Shown here: one piece after another, positions 33,811-44,587 of the stretch
Position numbering within the stretch: position 1 is the first letter of the stretch
How the letters are laid out: each line of letters opens with the position of its first letter
Assembly: GCA_023700945.1 (NCBI GenBank)
Contig: JAMPXY010000003.1
Span: 1 to 49,581, forward strand
Direction of reading: 5' to 3'
DNA: 49,581 bases
From: Alphaproteobacteria bacterium
Lineage (GTDB): Bacteria > Pseudomonadota > Alphaproteobacteria > Micavibrionales > Micavibrionaceae
Notes under the pieces: generated by a model
Seen by the model: the letters and a program-made list of their open reading frames with translations, nothing else
Database searches by the model: none
What the model was told of the DNA's origin: nothing
Position numbers and translations under genes: made by a program

Positions 33811-34425
33811 ATGCGCCGTCTTTTTATTCTGTCCGCAGCCCTGCTCAGTTTATCACTTCCGGCTCATGCTGAGAGTGAAGTCCGGCAATTGGCGGCCAAG
33901 GATAATCCGCATATCCAAAAAGCACAGGAGAAGGCGGTTGAGATTGCCAAGAGCTTCACTGAACAGGAAATTGCCAATCTGGAAGTGGTCAAAGATGGTT
34001 TTGGTATCATCCGCAGTGTTCGCACCACCGGAAAAATTGTTGAGAAAACGGTCAAGCAGTGTGGCAAGGATAATCCTGACATGAAAGACCAGATGACCTC
34101 TGGCTTCAATGACTGGCAAACCGGGGTCATGACGGTTTTGGCGGCTAAGGAAAAAGATATGAAAGCGGCGATTAACGATGGACGTTTTAGTAAACCCAAG
34201 GATGTGCAGTCTTTCCTCGATTTGATTGATAAAGCAGCACAAAAGGCTGATGATAATCGCAGTACTGGAATCAAAATTATCAGTACACCCTCTTCTTGCG
34301 AAGGTTTGCTCAAAACGATGAACGGGAGCGCCGGGAAGCTTGAAGAATTGCTCGGTGCCGTTGCTTTCCCTGTGGCTGAACTCAAATCCAGGCCTGCGCC
34401 ACGCAAGGCTGGAGGGCACGAGTGA
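33811..34425 (+). CDS. Exported protein of unknown function, coupled to a glycosyltransferase
   Basis: 204 residues from ATG 33811, chosen because AAGGAG lies 6 nt upstream and it starts a clean signal peptide (MRRLFILSAALLSLSLPAHA|ES); an upstream in-frame start at 33778 would bury this. The mature part is helical and Lys/Glu/Asp-rich, with two cysteines (Cys84 and Cys163) that could pair in the periplasm. No family recognised. The gene overlaps the glycosyltransferase by 4 nt (GTGA), so they are translated together; a periplasmic role in glycan or surface assembly is a guess. Confidence 0.75.
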   Translation: MRRLFILSAALLSLSLPAHAESEVRQLAAKDNPHIQKAQEKAVEIAKSFTEQEIANLEVVKDGFGIIRSVRTTGKIVEKTVKQCGKDNPDMKDQMTSGFNDWQTGVMTVLAAKEKDMKAAINDGRFSKPKDVQSFLDLIDKAAQKADDNRSTGIKIISTPSSCEGLLKTMNGSAGKLEELLGAVAFPVAELKSRPAPRKAGGHE

Positions 34426-35492
34426 AAATCCTTCAGGTGATGGCGGGCGCAGCCCAAGGCGGCGCTGAAACGGCCTTTGTCGATATGTGTATTGCCCTGC
34501 ATGAAGCGGGTGAAGATATAGAAGTAGTCACACGAAAAAATCCTGCTCGTCAGGCGCGGCTTGAAGCTGCAGGCCTCAAGGTCCATATATTGCCGTTTGG
34601 CGGTTTGGTAGACATTTTTACTACCTTGCGCATGCGTAAGATCATTCGTGAATTTAGGCCGCACATTATACAGACCTGGATGTCGCGTGCTGCCCAGCGT
34701 ACGCCGCGCTGGTCGGCCTCTGAGGATATTCCACGCTATCTGGTGGTGTCGCGTCTTGGCGGTTATTACAAGGCGGCTCATTTTAGCCAGACCGATTACT
34801 ATTCGACAATCACGCCTGATATTCGCCGCCATCTGGTGGAGGCGGGTGTGCCTGATTATAAGATTCGCCATATCAATAATTTTGCCGAACTGGAATCGGC
34901 GGGGGTGCCGCTTGATCGTGCCACACTGGATACTCCTGAGGATGCCCCGCTTTTATTGGCGCTAGGGCGCTTGCATCAGGCCAAGGCCATGGATGTCTTG
35001 CTGCGGGCCGTGGCTAAAGTGCCAGGCGTTTATTTATGGATTGCGGGTGAAGGGCCAGACCGTGCTGCGCTCGAGGCTGAATCGACCGCACTGGGTTTGG
35101 ATGGCCGAGTCCGCTTTTTAGGGTGGCGTGATGATCGTGCCGCTTTGTTTACCACAGCGGATGTTTGTGTTTTCCCATCTCGCTATGAACCGTTTGGCAC
35201 TGTATTTGTGCAGGCATGGGCGCAAAGGGTGCCTTTGATCACCACCGCCTCGGACGGGCCGCGCCAGTATGTACATGACGGGGAAGACGGGCTGATGGTG
35301 CCTGTGGATGATGTTGAGGCATTGGCGGCGGCGATTGGCCGCGTGGTCTCTGATCCCGTTTTGTGCGCTCAGCTGACGGAGAATGGCTTTCGTCGTTATC
35401 AGGAGGAGTTCACCAAGGCTCGGACCGTATCGGCCTATCTTGCCTATTATCATGAAATCTTGACGCGTGAAGGGCTGACAACCTTGGCCTAG
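34422..35492 (+). CDS. Glycosyltransferase family 4 (GT-B fold)
   Basis: 356 residues starting at GTG 34422, which overlaps the previous stop. The N-terminal domain opens MKILQVMAGAAQGGAETAF, the acceptor-side glycine loop. The C-terminal domain has the GT4 signatures LALGRLHQAKAMDVLL, LWIAGEGPDR, RVRFLGWRDD and the EX7E-type donor-binding element SRYEPFGTVFVQAWA (Glu...Glu-like position), followed by ASDGPRQYVHDGEDGLMVP. A retaining transferase using a nucleotide sugar, probably in lipopolysaccharide core or other surface glycan synthesis. Only one transferase is present here, so the product cannot be named. Confidence 0.92.
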   Translation: MKILQVMAGAAQGGAETAFVDMCIALHEAGEDIEVVTRKNPARQARLEAAGLKVHILPFGGLVDIFTTLRMRKIIREFRPHIIQTWMSRAAQRTPRWSASEDIPRYLVVSRLGGYYKAAHFSQTDYYSTITPDIRRHLVEAGVPDYKIRHINNFAELESAGVPLDRATLDTPEDAPLLLALGRLHQAKAMDVLLRAVAKVPGVYLWIAGEGPDRAALEAESTALGLDGRVRFLGWRDDRAALFTTADVCVFPSRYEPFGTVFVQAWAQRVPLITTASDGPRQYVHDGEDGLMVPVDDVEALAAAIGRVVSDPVLCAQLTENGFRRYQEEFTKARTVSAYLAYYHEILTREGLTTLA

Positions 35493-35712
35493 GCCGCGGA
35501 TGATTTTCATTTGCCAATCGGGTGGGCCCTGTGTAAAATCAGATTATCCAGTTAAAAAATTGAGAAAATCCCAAGTTACCGGACAAACGGGCGCCGTTGT
35601 TATAAAAGGCATGGGGGGTTGTGTGTTTTTCTTCAATTCTGGAACCGCATGTGTCATAATGCGGGAATAAACAAGGGTGAAAAGCCCGAATAAAACTGAC
35701 TATAAAAAAGTA

Positions 35713-36408
35713 ATGTTGCGGATAATGGTGGAGAAGAAGGTGTCTGATCCCGATAAACAAGGCCTCGATATGCAAGCTGCGGCTGTGACAGCCCCGCCGA
35801 TGACGGCTGGCTTTGCTTCCGCAGCGGCACCTGCTGAGCCTGAAGAATCGGAGACCAAGCAAGAGGCGCGTAAGTCGCTGATGCGCCAGCTCTCTGAACA
35901 TTGCGCCAGTATGCTGGCCAGTATGCGCGGCGGGACGACCCGTCGTTTTCATGCGCAAGGCGATGCTGATTTTGACAATCCATATAAAAAACTCTGGTTC
36001 TCTCAAGGCCTCGGCCCCCGCGGGTGCGGTGTCGCTGATTGTGGTAACTGCATTACGCTCGCTGGAACGGTCAAGCGCCCGGTAACGGACGCGCAGATTG
36101 CTGTCATGGTCAAAGCGGCGCTGGAACGTAAAGATCCACCGTGGGAAACAATTTATATGTTCAATCACAAGGGTAAGCCTGATCTGGTGATGGCCCAGCG
36201 TGTGCAGAATGTCATCAACCAGATGGGGGTTGGTCACCGCATCAGCGCCTGCGTTGATCCGACAAAATACCCAGCTTCAGAAAAAGACTTCGATAAAATG
36301 TTGCGTGATATGTTCCGTCGCGCCAGTAATGGCGAAGGTGAATCACAGCGTCCGGGCTTTACGGCGGCACGCAACCAGCGTCCGGGCTTTACGGCGGCTC
36401 CGGCCTGA
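35713..36408 (+). CDS. Cysteine-cluster protein of unknown function
   Basis: 231 residues from ATG 35713; GTG 35677 and ATG 35725 are also in frame, and none has a convincing SD. The first 55 residues are low complexity (Ala/Pro/Glu). The core has a compact cluster GCGVADCGNC (Cys105, Cys110, Cys113) with a further Cys180 in ISACVDP, possibly a metal or Fe-S site. A basic helix DFDKMLRDMFRRA (about 192-204) precedes two copies of QRPGFTAA at the C terminus. No family recognised, no signal peptide. Nothing notable is seen in the spacer 35493-35712 beyond a TATAAA near 35602. It converges on ctaA. Confidence 0.65.
   Translation: MLRIMVEKKVSDPDKQGLDMQAAAVTAPPMTAGFASAAAPAEPEESETKQEARKSLMRQLSEHCASMLASMRGGTTRRFHAQGDADFDNPYKKLWFSQGLGPRGCGVADCGNCITLAGTVKRPVTDAQIAVMVKAALERKDPPWETIYMFNHKGKPDLVMAQRVQNVINQMGVGHRISACVDPTKYPASEKDFDKMLRDMFRRASNGEGESQRPGFTAARNQRPGFTAAPA
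36346..36397 (+). repeat. 30-nt tandem duplication at the end of the Cys-cluster gene
   Basis: A 22-nt sequence, CAGCGTCCGGGCTTTACGGC plus GG, is found identically at 36346-36367 and 36376-36397 with a 30-nt period. It adds ten residues and duplicates QRPGFTAA. Perfect identity suggests recent slippage. Confidence 0.92.
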
Positions 36409-36426
36409 AATTCTTGTCTCAGACTT

Positions 36427-37410
36427 CTAAGCTTTCAAAGCATGCAGACGGCGCAATAGCAGCGCCAGCAGGATAATCGCCCCGGCCTGATGCAGGGCGG
36501 CGAGGGGGATCATGACTTGTGATAAAATTGTTGCCACGCCGAGACCTGCTTGTAGCAGCACCATGCCGATCAGTGCAAAATCCCGCACCCGCCAGCCTAA
36601 AGCCAAAAGGCCTGCTGCACTCAATAACGCCAGATAACGATGGACAAACTGCACGGCTGCCGGAGCGTGCAGGGCATTGACCCAGACCGGAGCATTAAAA
36701 GTCAGTTCAGGTGGAATCCAATGTTCATTCATTTTGGGGAAGGTGTTGTAAATCATGCCGCCATCAAGGCCCGCAGTGAACGCGCCCCAGACCATGGTCA
36801 GCGCCAGCAGTCCTAACATGGCCCAGCCATGGTAATGCAGGCCCCGGCTGACAGGGGGGGATGGTGGCCGTTTGATGAAATCAAGGGCAATCCACCACAT
36901 CAGGCTGAAAATTAGTACCGCCAGCCCGAGATGGGCGGCCAGACGAAAATGGCTGACGGCGGGGCGATCAACCAGCCCGCTTTTGACCATGTACCAGCCC
37001 ATAAAGCCTTGTGCCCCGCCTAAGGCAAGAATCCCGATTAGCTTCCAGCCGTAACCGGCAGGGATTTGCCGCCGTACCCAGAACCACAGTAATGGCAGGG
37101 CAAAGAAAATCCCGATCAAGCGCCCGAGCAGGCGGTGGGCCCATTCCCAGACATAGATTCTCTTGAAATCCTCGAGGTTCATCCAGAAATGCTTATGCGC
37201 GAATTCCGGGGTTTCCCGGTAGAGGTCAAATTCCTGCTGCCAGTGTTCTGCGCTGAGAGGCGGTAAGGCCCCGGCCACCGGTTTCCACTGCGTGATGGAA
37301 AGGCCGGATTCAGTCAGGCGGGTGACGGCTCCCACCACCGCCATGGCTAACACCATGAAACAGCACAATAAAAGCCAGTTACGAAGGGCTGTATGCGAGG
37401 TGTCTGACAT
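36427..37410 (-). CDS. ctaA: Heme A synthase (COX15/CtaA)
   Basis: 327 residues with about eight transmembrane segments. It oxidises the C8 methyl of heme O to a formyl, giving heme A for cytochrome aa3 oxidase. Signatures: VGAVTRLTESGLSITQWKP, characteristic of the COX15 type; EWAHRLLGR (heme-ligand His); HFRLAAHLGLA; VQFVHRYLA; and PLAALHQAGA. These are the four conserved His positions. No CxxxxxxxC pair like that of Bacillus CtaA is seen, as expected for the alphaproteobacterial/mitochondrial type. It stands alone; no other cytochrome oxidase gene is in the window. Confidence 0.95.
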   Translation of the reverse strand: MSDTSHTALRNWLLLCCFMVLAMAVVGAVTRLTESGLSITQWKPVAGALPPLSAEHWQQEFDLYRETPEFAHKHFWMNLEDFKRIYVWEWAHRLLGRLIGIFFALPLLWFWVRRQIPAGYGWKLIGILALGGAQGFMGWYMVKSGLVDRPAVSHFRLAAHLGLAVLIFSLMWWIALDFIKRPPSPPVSRGLHYHGWAMLGLLALTMVWGAFTAGLDGGMIYNTFPKMNEHWIPPELTFNAPVWVNALHAPAAVQFVHRYLALLSAAGLLALGWRVRDFALIGMVLLQAGLGVATILSQVMIPLAALHQAGAIILLALLLRRLHALKA

Positions 37411-37497
37411 GATTCTGGACTTCGGGTTAAGGGTTGCGCTAGTGATATAGGATCAAAAACAGAGCTTCAAGAACTCTTCGTAACAGGCAGGGTTAAT

Positions 37498-38091
37498 ATG
37501 GCGGACACTCCTAGTAATTTTCTCAAACGTAACTTGACGGCCTTGGTATTGACCACGGCGGTTGGCAGCTTGGCGGCGGTGGTGCTCAAGGATGCCTGGG
37601 ATCATGATCAGCAACGTCAGGCGGTGTTGACTGGGATTGCGCAGGCGGATGTCAGTACTGCTGTGTGCCCGGGGGTTTCGCCCGCACCGGATCTGGCCCT
37701 GACCATGGCGCCGTTATTGGCGGTGCAAGACCGCATGACCGAAGCTGTGGCACAGGACTGGATTCAAGGGGCGCTCGTCAAGGGGTTGAGCTTTGCTTTC
37801 TGCCCGTTGGCGCAGGGTACAACCTCGTTTGAAATGGTGCGTGATCAGGCGGGCCGCGATCTGTCGGTGCTGAAAATCAATAGTGCGGCCACGGATCTGC
37901 AGCAACAGGCGGCAGTCTTGCAATTTCTTAAGGAATTCAACGCTAGCAGTGTGGGGCTCTCTCATAATAACAAGGTTGAGGCTGATCCGCGCCTGACTGG
38001 CTATATGCCGGGACGTTTGCCCGTCGGGACGGATTTGTCATGGGGTGTACCCAAGGCCGAGCGCCTGACATTAACGATTCCTGCGCGTTAG
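37498..38091 (+). CDS. Membrane-anchored protein of unknown function
   Basis: 197 residues. One N-terminal hydrophobic segment (about 12-30, LTALVLTTAVGSLAAVVL) after a short polar start suggests an anchored periplasmic protein or uncleaved signal. The rest is Ala/Gln-rich with two cysteines (CPGVSP and FCPLAQG) that could form a disulfide. The C terminus is SWGVPKAERLTLTIPAR. No family recognised. AGGG lies about 7 nt before the ATG. It is divergent from ctaA (87-nt spacer) and upstream of ferredoxin-NADP reductase. Confidence 0.6.
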   Translation: MADTPSNFLKRNLTALVLTTAVGSLAAVVLKDAWDHDQQRQAVLTGIAQADVSTAVCPGVSPAPDLALTMAPLLAVQDRMTEAVAQDWIQGALVKGLSFAFCPLAQGTTSFEMVRDQAGRDLSVLKINSAATDLQQQAAVLQFLKEFNASSVGLSHNNKVEADPRLTGYMPGRLPVGTDLSWGVPKAERLTLTIPAR

Positions 38092-38126
38092 TCCCTTCTT
38101 TTTCTGGTGACTTTGAGTACGCGACC

Positions 38127-38154
38127 TTGTCAAATCGCGCTGATGGGTTATATA
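38127..38154 (+). promoter_or_regulatory. Candidate promoter of the ferredoxin-NADP reductase gene
   Basis: TTGTCA (38127-38132), a 16-nt spacer and TATATA (38149-38154) form a sigma-70-like promoter 42 nt before the ATG. Confidence 0.55.
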
Positions 38155-38172
38155 GCGAGGGCAGTTTTTTAG

Positions 38173-39231
<1,059 letters not shown>

Positions 39232-39274
39232 GCGTGGCACAATACGGACGGCGGCAATTCACCGGGGGCCTGTT

Positions 39275-40090
39275 ATGGCGGCATATGACGTAACCGATTC
39301 AGCAATCAAGGGCTATGCTCTGGTCTGGCAGGAGCGCCGTTACCTGTTCAAGCTGGCAATCTTTCCGTTGCTGATCAAGTTTACCTGCGCGATGACCGTG
39401 ATTATCAATGGCCTTGAATTTGATTTTGCCAAACAGGCTTTGCTGATGTTGCCGTCATATATCGCCGATGGTTGGGTGATGTCGCATCTGGTACGTCTGA
39501 TTTATCTTGATCAACGCTGGCCGTTCCGTCCGTCCGGCCATGCCCAGAATGATATGGCGGCCTTACGCGACCGGGCCGGGGGCATTATGGGCGGCACCAT
39601 CTGTTTTACCCTGATTGAATTCCTTAAAACTGGTTATGTGGGCATTTTTTTCAATATTATGGTGCCACCGGGTACGACACCGGGGACTATGCCGCCTGCG
39701 GTGCCGCCTACTGATAGTCCGACATCTCTTGTGGCGGCGGTTCTGGCGCTGGGGCTGATGATATTGACGATCTGGGCCGTGCGTTATCTTTGGCTGTATA
39801 TTCCGGTGGCGGCGGGTTTTTCAGGGCGGGATTATCTCAAGCGGGTTGGTGGTCTGGTTGGTTCGATCCGCTTGCTCGGGGCCTGGATGATTTGTGCGAT
39901 ACCGCTCTTGTTCAGTTTTATTCTGGTGATCAGCATGTTGCTGGCGCCTTTTCAAACCCCGCAAGGTCTGCCGCCAGCACTTGATTTCCTGATGAACGGG
40001 CTGCGGGTGGTGGTATCGATGGTTGCAGGTCTGATTACCACAGCCGGCATGGCCAGTGTTATTCGTTCAATGTACGCTGAGAAAGCCTAA
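39275..40090 (+). CDS. Multi-pass membrane protein, unknown
   Basis: 271 residues, about five hydrophobic segments (about 27-45, 105-128, 148-172, 200-224 and 240-258). A Pro/Thr-rich loop MVPPGTTPGTMPPAVPPT separates the halves. A charged, aromatic N-terminal segment (YALVWQERRYLFKLA) precedes the first helix. No family recognised. It lies 43 nt after the FNR gene on the same strand and probably belongs to its transcript. It converges on the second ArsR gene 7 nt away. Confidence 0.65.
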   Translation: MAAYDVTDSAIKGYALVWQERRYLFKLAIFPLLIKFTCAMTVIINGLEFDFAKQALLMLPSYIADGWVMSHLVRLIYLDQRWPFRPSGHAQNDMAALRDRAGGIMGGTICFTLIEFLKTGYVGIFFNIMVPPGTTPGTMPPAVPPTDSPTSLVAAVLALGLMILTIWAVRYLWLYIPVAAGFSGRDYLKRVGGLVGSIRLLGAWMICAIPLLFSFILVISMLLAPFQTPQGLPPALDFLMNGLRVVVSMVAGLITTAGMASVIRSMYAEKA

Positions 40091-40097
40091 GTGAGCA

Positions 40098-40406
40098 TTA
40101 TGGCTGGCAGAATAACCTGCGCAAAGTTGCCACCAGTATTTTGATCCGTTTATCCGCGATTTTGTAATATAGAAAATGTCCTTCGCGCCGTGACTGGATG
40201 ATTCCTTCGTTCTTGAGAGCGTTTAGGTATTGCGAAATCTGGGATTGGCTCGCTCTATCGGATTCCGCCGTAACAATATCTCCGGCGCTCATTTCGCCAT
40301 TGTCAATCAAGGTGCATAAAATTGACAGGCGCAAGGGATGCCCGAGAATTTTCAGCATTTTCAGAGCATCTTCCATGTTTTCAGCATGTCTTTCGCTTTT
40401 TTTCAT
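40098..40406 (-). CDS. Second ArsR-family repressor, two-cysteine BigR/SqrR-like
   Basis: 102 residues. ArsR fold with LKILGHPLRLSIL, recognition helix SQISQYLNALKNEGII and wing REGHFLYYKI. Cys31 (LSILC) and Cys100 (LFCQP) are 69 residues apart, the same spacing as Cys28 and Cys97 of the ArsR at 1561, so the two are clear paralogues. No metal motif. The cysteine placement is that of persulfide or redox sensors. It is divergent from the AhpD-like gene 40475-40825, with an inverted repeat between them, so this is its likely target and autoregulation is expected. Confidence 0.87.
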   Translation of the reverse strand: MKKSERHAENMEDALKMLKILGHPLRLSILCTLIDNGEMSAGDIVTAESDRASQSQISQYLNALKNEGIIQSRREGHFLYYKIADKRIKILVATLRRLFCQP

Positions 40407-40420
40407 GTAGACCCCTTTCT

Positions 40421-40461
40421 TTTATATTAAAAAAATTTAATTAATAATATTATAATATAAA
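40421..40461. promoter_or_regulatory. Candidate ArsR operator between arsR2 and the AhpD-like gene
   Basis: TTTATATTA (40421-40429) and TAATATAAA (40453-40461) are perfect 9-bp arms. Nested beside the right arm is the perfect palindrome ATATTATAATAT (40447-40458). The same TTATATTA/TAATATAA pair flanks the first ArsR promoter at 1495-1528, with a gap of 18 there and 23 here. Confidence 0.55.
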
Positions 40462-40474
40462 GAGGAGATTGAGT

Positions 40475-40825
40475 ATGACAAAAGATTATCAACAGATTAC
40501 CCAAGATATTTCGGCCTATACAGCCGAGTTGCGCAAGGCTGTGCCTGATACGATGAATGGTTTTTATGCTTTGGCCAAGGCGGCGACAGCCCCGGGGGTT
40601 TTGGATGAAAAGACCAAGGAGTTGATTGCTCTTGCTATCGGGGTGTCGACTCGGTGTGATGGCTGCATTGGTTTTCATGCCAAGGCGTTGGTGAAATTGC
40701 AGGCAACGCGTGAAGAGCTGGCAGAAATATTGGGGATGGCTGTTTATATGGGTGGTGGCCCGTCACTGATGTATGCCGCAGATGCGCTGCGTGCCTATGA
40801 TCAGTTTTCTGGCAAGGGGGCATAA
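40475..40825 (+). CDS. AhpD-like carboxymuconolactone decarboxylase family protein
   Basis: 116 residues from ATG 40475, with AGGAG 7 nt upstream. The CMD-family helical core has KELIALAIGVSTRCDGCIGFH: Cys61, Cys64 and His68, the AhpD-type redox site in which the CxxC pair and His carry out peroxidase or disulfide-reductase chemistry. The final GGGPSLMYAADALRAYD is typical of the single-domain family. Its promoter sits between two putative ArsR half-sites. Reduction of a peroxide, organic hydroperoxide or persulfide is inferred from the motif and the sulfur-type regulator. Confidence 0.9.
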   Translation: MTKDYQQITQDISAYTAELRKAVPDTMNGFYALAKAATAPGVLDEKTKELIALAIGVSTRCDGCIGFHAKALVKLQATREELAEILGMAVYMGGGPSLMYAADALRAYDQFSGKGA

Positions 40826-40836
40826 GATGCAAGCAA

Positions 40837-40865
40837 TCAGGGTTGTTGTCAGATCGCAACCCTGA
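40837..40865 (+). terminator. Hairpin after the AhpD-like gene
   Basis: TCAGGGTTG (40837-40845) pairs with CAACCCTGA (40857-40865), 9 bp with an 11-nt loop. TTAATTTTT follows 8-16 nt later. It lies between convergent genes, so it probably ends the AhpD-like transcript. Confidence 0.6.
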
Positions 40866-40878
40866 GCCGCCTTAATTT

Positions 40879-41154
40879 TTATTGTAACGTCAATTGGGCC
40901 TGCGCATATTTGTATTCGCCAGGCGTGATAATGCGCTGTGAGTCGACATAGACCGAATGCAGCTTGCCTTCGAGATTGTGTGCCCAGAAATCAAGAAAGT
41001 TATGCAACACCGGATAACGCGGCGCGATATCCATCTCGTTCCAGATGAAGGTTTGCAGCAGGCGCGGATTATCCGGCATGTGGTAGATGATCTCCGCCAA
41101 GATTAAACGGTAGTCCTTAATAAATTCGGCTTTTAGCCCGTTCCACTCTGTCAT
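40879..41154 (-). CDS. usg: Usg family protein
   Basis: 91 residues from ATG 41154, which gives a family-like start MTEWNGLKAEFIKDYRL; a longer frame to 41217 adds a non-family segment. Signature stretches: LAEIIYHMPDNPRLLQTFIW, MDIAPRYPVLHNFLDFW and NLEGKLHSVYVDSQRI, all near-universal in Usg proteins of alphaproteobacteria. Their function is unknown; the family is small and cytosolic. AAGGTG lies close to the start. It is divergent from groES, whose heat-shock promoter is in the shared spacer. Confidence 0.9.
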   Translation of the reverse strand: MTEWNGLKAEFIKDYRLILAEIIYHMPDNPRLLQTFIWNEMDIAPRYPVLHNFLDFWAHNLEGKLHSVYVDSQRIITPGEYKYAQAQLTLQ

Positions 41155-41299
41155 TGTCACCTTGTCCCGTTTTCTGCGGTTTCCCAGTTGTGGATTATTT
41201 CCGACCCACACCGCCATTTTCCCATATAAATTTTACAAAGTTGTTAATTTCCAGTGGTTTACCAGATCGATGACAATGGTAGTGCCCAAACAGGAAAGA

Positions 41300-41328
41300 C
41301 TTGAAATATGCGGCCAATTACCCTACAT
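41300..41328 (+). promoter_or_regulatory. Candidate heat-shock (sigma-32 type) promoter of groESL
   Basis: CTTGAAA begins at 41300 and CCTACAT at 41322-41328, with CTTG and the -10 element separated by 18 nt. This agrees with the alphaproteobacterial sigma-32 pattern (CTTG, 17-18 nt, C-pyrimidine-TAT-like). It ends 2 nt before the CIRCE element. Confidence 0.6.
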
Positions 41329-41330
41329 AC

Positions 41331-41357
41331 TTGGCACTCACAGATGTTGAGTGCTAA
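41331..41357. promoter_or_regulatory. CIRCE operator (HrcA binding site)
   Basis: TTGGCACTC (41331-41339), nine nucleotides, GAGTGCTAA (41349-41357). The consensus is TTAGCACTC-N9-GAGTGCTAA, so only one base differs. HrcA binds this dyad and represses chaperonin genes; the hrcA gene is not in the window. Confidence 0.96.
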
Positions 41358-41416
41358 CAACGCCCCTAATTCTGTGAATTTGTTAATTTTATCAACCCTT
41401 TAAGGAGGATTGACCT

Positions 41417-41713
41417 ATGAGTGTGAAGTTCCGCCCCCTGCATGACCGCGTCATGCTGCAACGTGAAGAACCCGAAACCAAAACCGCCAGCGGCATTATT
41501 ATTCCCGATTCCGCCACCGAAAAACCGATGAAGGGTAAGGTCGTGGCTGTGGGCTCTGGTCTGCGCGATGAATCCGGCAAGCTGATCCCGCTTGATGTGA
41601 AAGCTGGTGACGTGGTGTTGTTCTCGAAATGGTCGGGCACAGAAATCACGATGGATGGCGAAGAATACCTCGTCATGAAGGAAAGCGACATTATGGGCGT
41701 TCTCGCCGCGTAA
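41417..41713 (+). CDS. groES: Co-chaperonin GroES
   Basis: 98 residues. Forms the heptameric lid of Gro[17 protein letters not shown] at the start, the mobile loop [43 protein letters not shown], and a final ESDIMGVLA. An ideal AAGGAGG lies 8 nt before the ATG. It is followed by groEL after 30 nt. Controlled by the CIRCE and heat-shock promoter upstream. Confidence 0.99.
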   Translation: MSVKFRPLHDRVMLQREEPETKTASGIIIPDSATEKPMKGKVVAVGSGLRDESGKLIPLDVKAGDVVLFSKWSGTEITMDGEEYLVMKESDIMGVLAA

Positions 41714-43396
<1,683 letters not shown>

Positions 43397-43425
43397 TCCA
43401 CTGCTTTCCACATAAAAATGATTAT

Positions 43426-43453
43426 AAAGGGCTGCCGCGAGGCGGCCCTTTTT
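43426..43453 (+). terminator. Rho-independent terminator of groESL
   Basis: AAAGGGC (43426-43432) pairs with GCCCTTT (43445-43451), with an internal GCC-GCGA-GGC extension and a T-run to 43453. Confidence 0.88.
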
Positions 43454-43520
43454 CTTGTGCAGTGGGGGATAATCATATAAACGCTAGAGTAACCAAGAAT
43501 GGCAGCAGGGGGTGAGCGCT

Positions 43521-44036
43521 ATGGGATTATCTTTACGTTTTATGTCAGGTCTTGCTTTTATGTTTATGGGTGTTGCCCACGCAGGGGATCCGGTTGCTGT
43601 CGAATGTGAGAGAGCGGGCGGCAATAATAGCATGGTGATGACGTTGACCCGCAACGATAATGGTACATATCAAATTACCTACGATGGCCCACCATCTCTT
43701 CCTTATATTGATCTCCATAGCAATTTCAGAGCTAGTGGTTTTGTGGTTGAAGGTGCGGCTGATTGTGAATTTAGGGAGGGTGAACCCACAGTTCTGCGTT
43801 GTCTAGGTCAGGGACAGATCAAAGGCGTATTTGAAGTGACATTACACGGAGATACTCGCATGAGTATTGATCAGAATATTCGAACAAAGGTTTGGACGGC
43901 AACATATGCACGGGGCAAGGCGGATACGACACCAGTAAGGACAGTCAGTGTCACAGACCGTAGAACTGGCGAGCGCCAGACTCGTATTTTTTCCAATCAT
44001 TTTACTATTCCGGAGATGACGTGCACTCATAAATAA
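43521..44036 (+). CDS. Exported protein of unknown function, 171 aa
   Basis: Starts at ATG 43521 with AGGGGG 8 nt upstream; a GTG at 43512 is in frame but overlaps the SD. Signal peptide MGLSLRFMSGLAFMFMGVAHA with cleavage before GDPVAVEC. The mature part looks beta-rich with four cysteines (VECER, ADCEF, LRCLG and MTCTH), which could form two disulfides. No family recognised. Codon use appears plainer than in groEL. It is monocistronic after the groESL terminator, and the convergent gene begins about 60 nt further. Confidence 0.7.
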   Translation: MGLSLRFMSGLAFMFMGVAHAGDPVAVECERAGGNNSMVMTLTRNDNGTYQITYDGPPSLPYIDLHSNFRASGFVVEGAADCEFREGEPTVLRCLGQGQIKGVFEVTLHGDTRMSIDQNIRTKVWTATYARGKADTTPVRTVSVTDRRTGERQTRIFSNHFTIPEMTCTHK

Positions 44037-44098
44037 CGCATGTGCCAAAGTTTTTGGTGATCAGGTTTTCGTGCTGTCCGGAGCCAGATTAGTCGGGT

Positions 44099-44587
44099 CT
44101 AGACGCAATCTTTATGCCAGTAGGGGTGCTTGTTAGGTTTGCCGGTCATCAGAATTTGCAGATGCTGAACGTGCGTGGTGCCATCAGGGTCAACTACCGG
44201 ACGGATTCGCAGGGTGGGCTCGATATCGCGGGCGGATAGAAAGAAATGTTGGGCAATCGATTTGCCCAGTTCGCCGCATTGACTCAGCATAATCATGTGC
44301 TGGGCTGATTCCTTACTGATACCCAAATCATTTTGCAACATTGCCAGATCATCGAGGTTCACTGGCAATATCGGGTTTTCAACCATCACTGAAAGGTTGG
44401 CCTGTCCGTGGGGCAAGGGGGTTAGATAGGTGGTGCAGGCACCCTCCGGCGAGAGATCTAACAGACCCATACAGCCCTCAGGCAGCAAGGGAGCCTGAGT
44501 GAAGGTCAGGGTTAAGGAGGTGTCACCCGCACCAAACAGGCGACCCGGTAAAGTTTTTTTATGGGTTTCGGCAAAAGAATTTTCCAT
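44099..44587 (-). CDS. Hypothetical protein, about 162 aa
   Basis: ATG 44587 opens MENSFAETHKKTLPGRLFG; a GTG at 44629 adds 14 residues. Neither has a usable SD, and the bases just before ATG 44587 read CCTCCC, the complement of an SD. The protein is soluble and mixed: a beta-rich first half (TSLTLTFTQAPLLPEG) and an Asp/Leu-rich helix LDDLAMLQNDLGISKESAQHMI, ending KHPYWHKDCV. It has four cysteines. No family recognised. It is divergent from mutM with an AT-rich spacer. Confidence 0.55.
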   Translation of the reverse strand: MENSFAETHKKTLPGRLFGAGDTSLTLTFTQAPLLPEGCMGLLDLSPEGACTTYLTPLPHGQANLSVMVENPILPVNLDDLAMLQNDLGISKESAQHMIMLSQCGELGKSIAQHFFLSARDIEPTLRIRPVVDPDGTTHVQHLQILMTGKPNKHPYWHKDCV

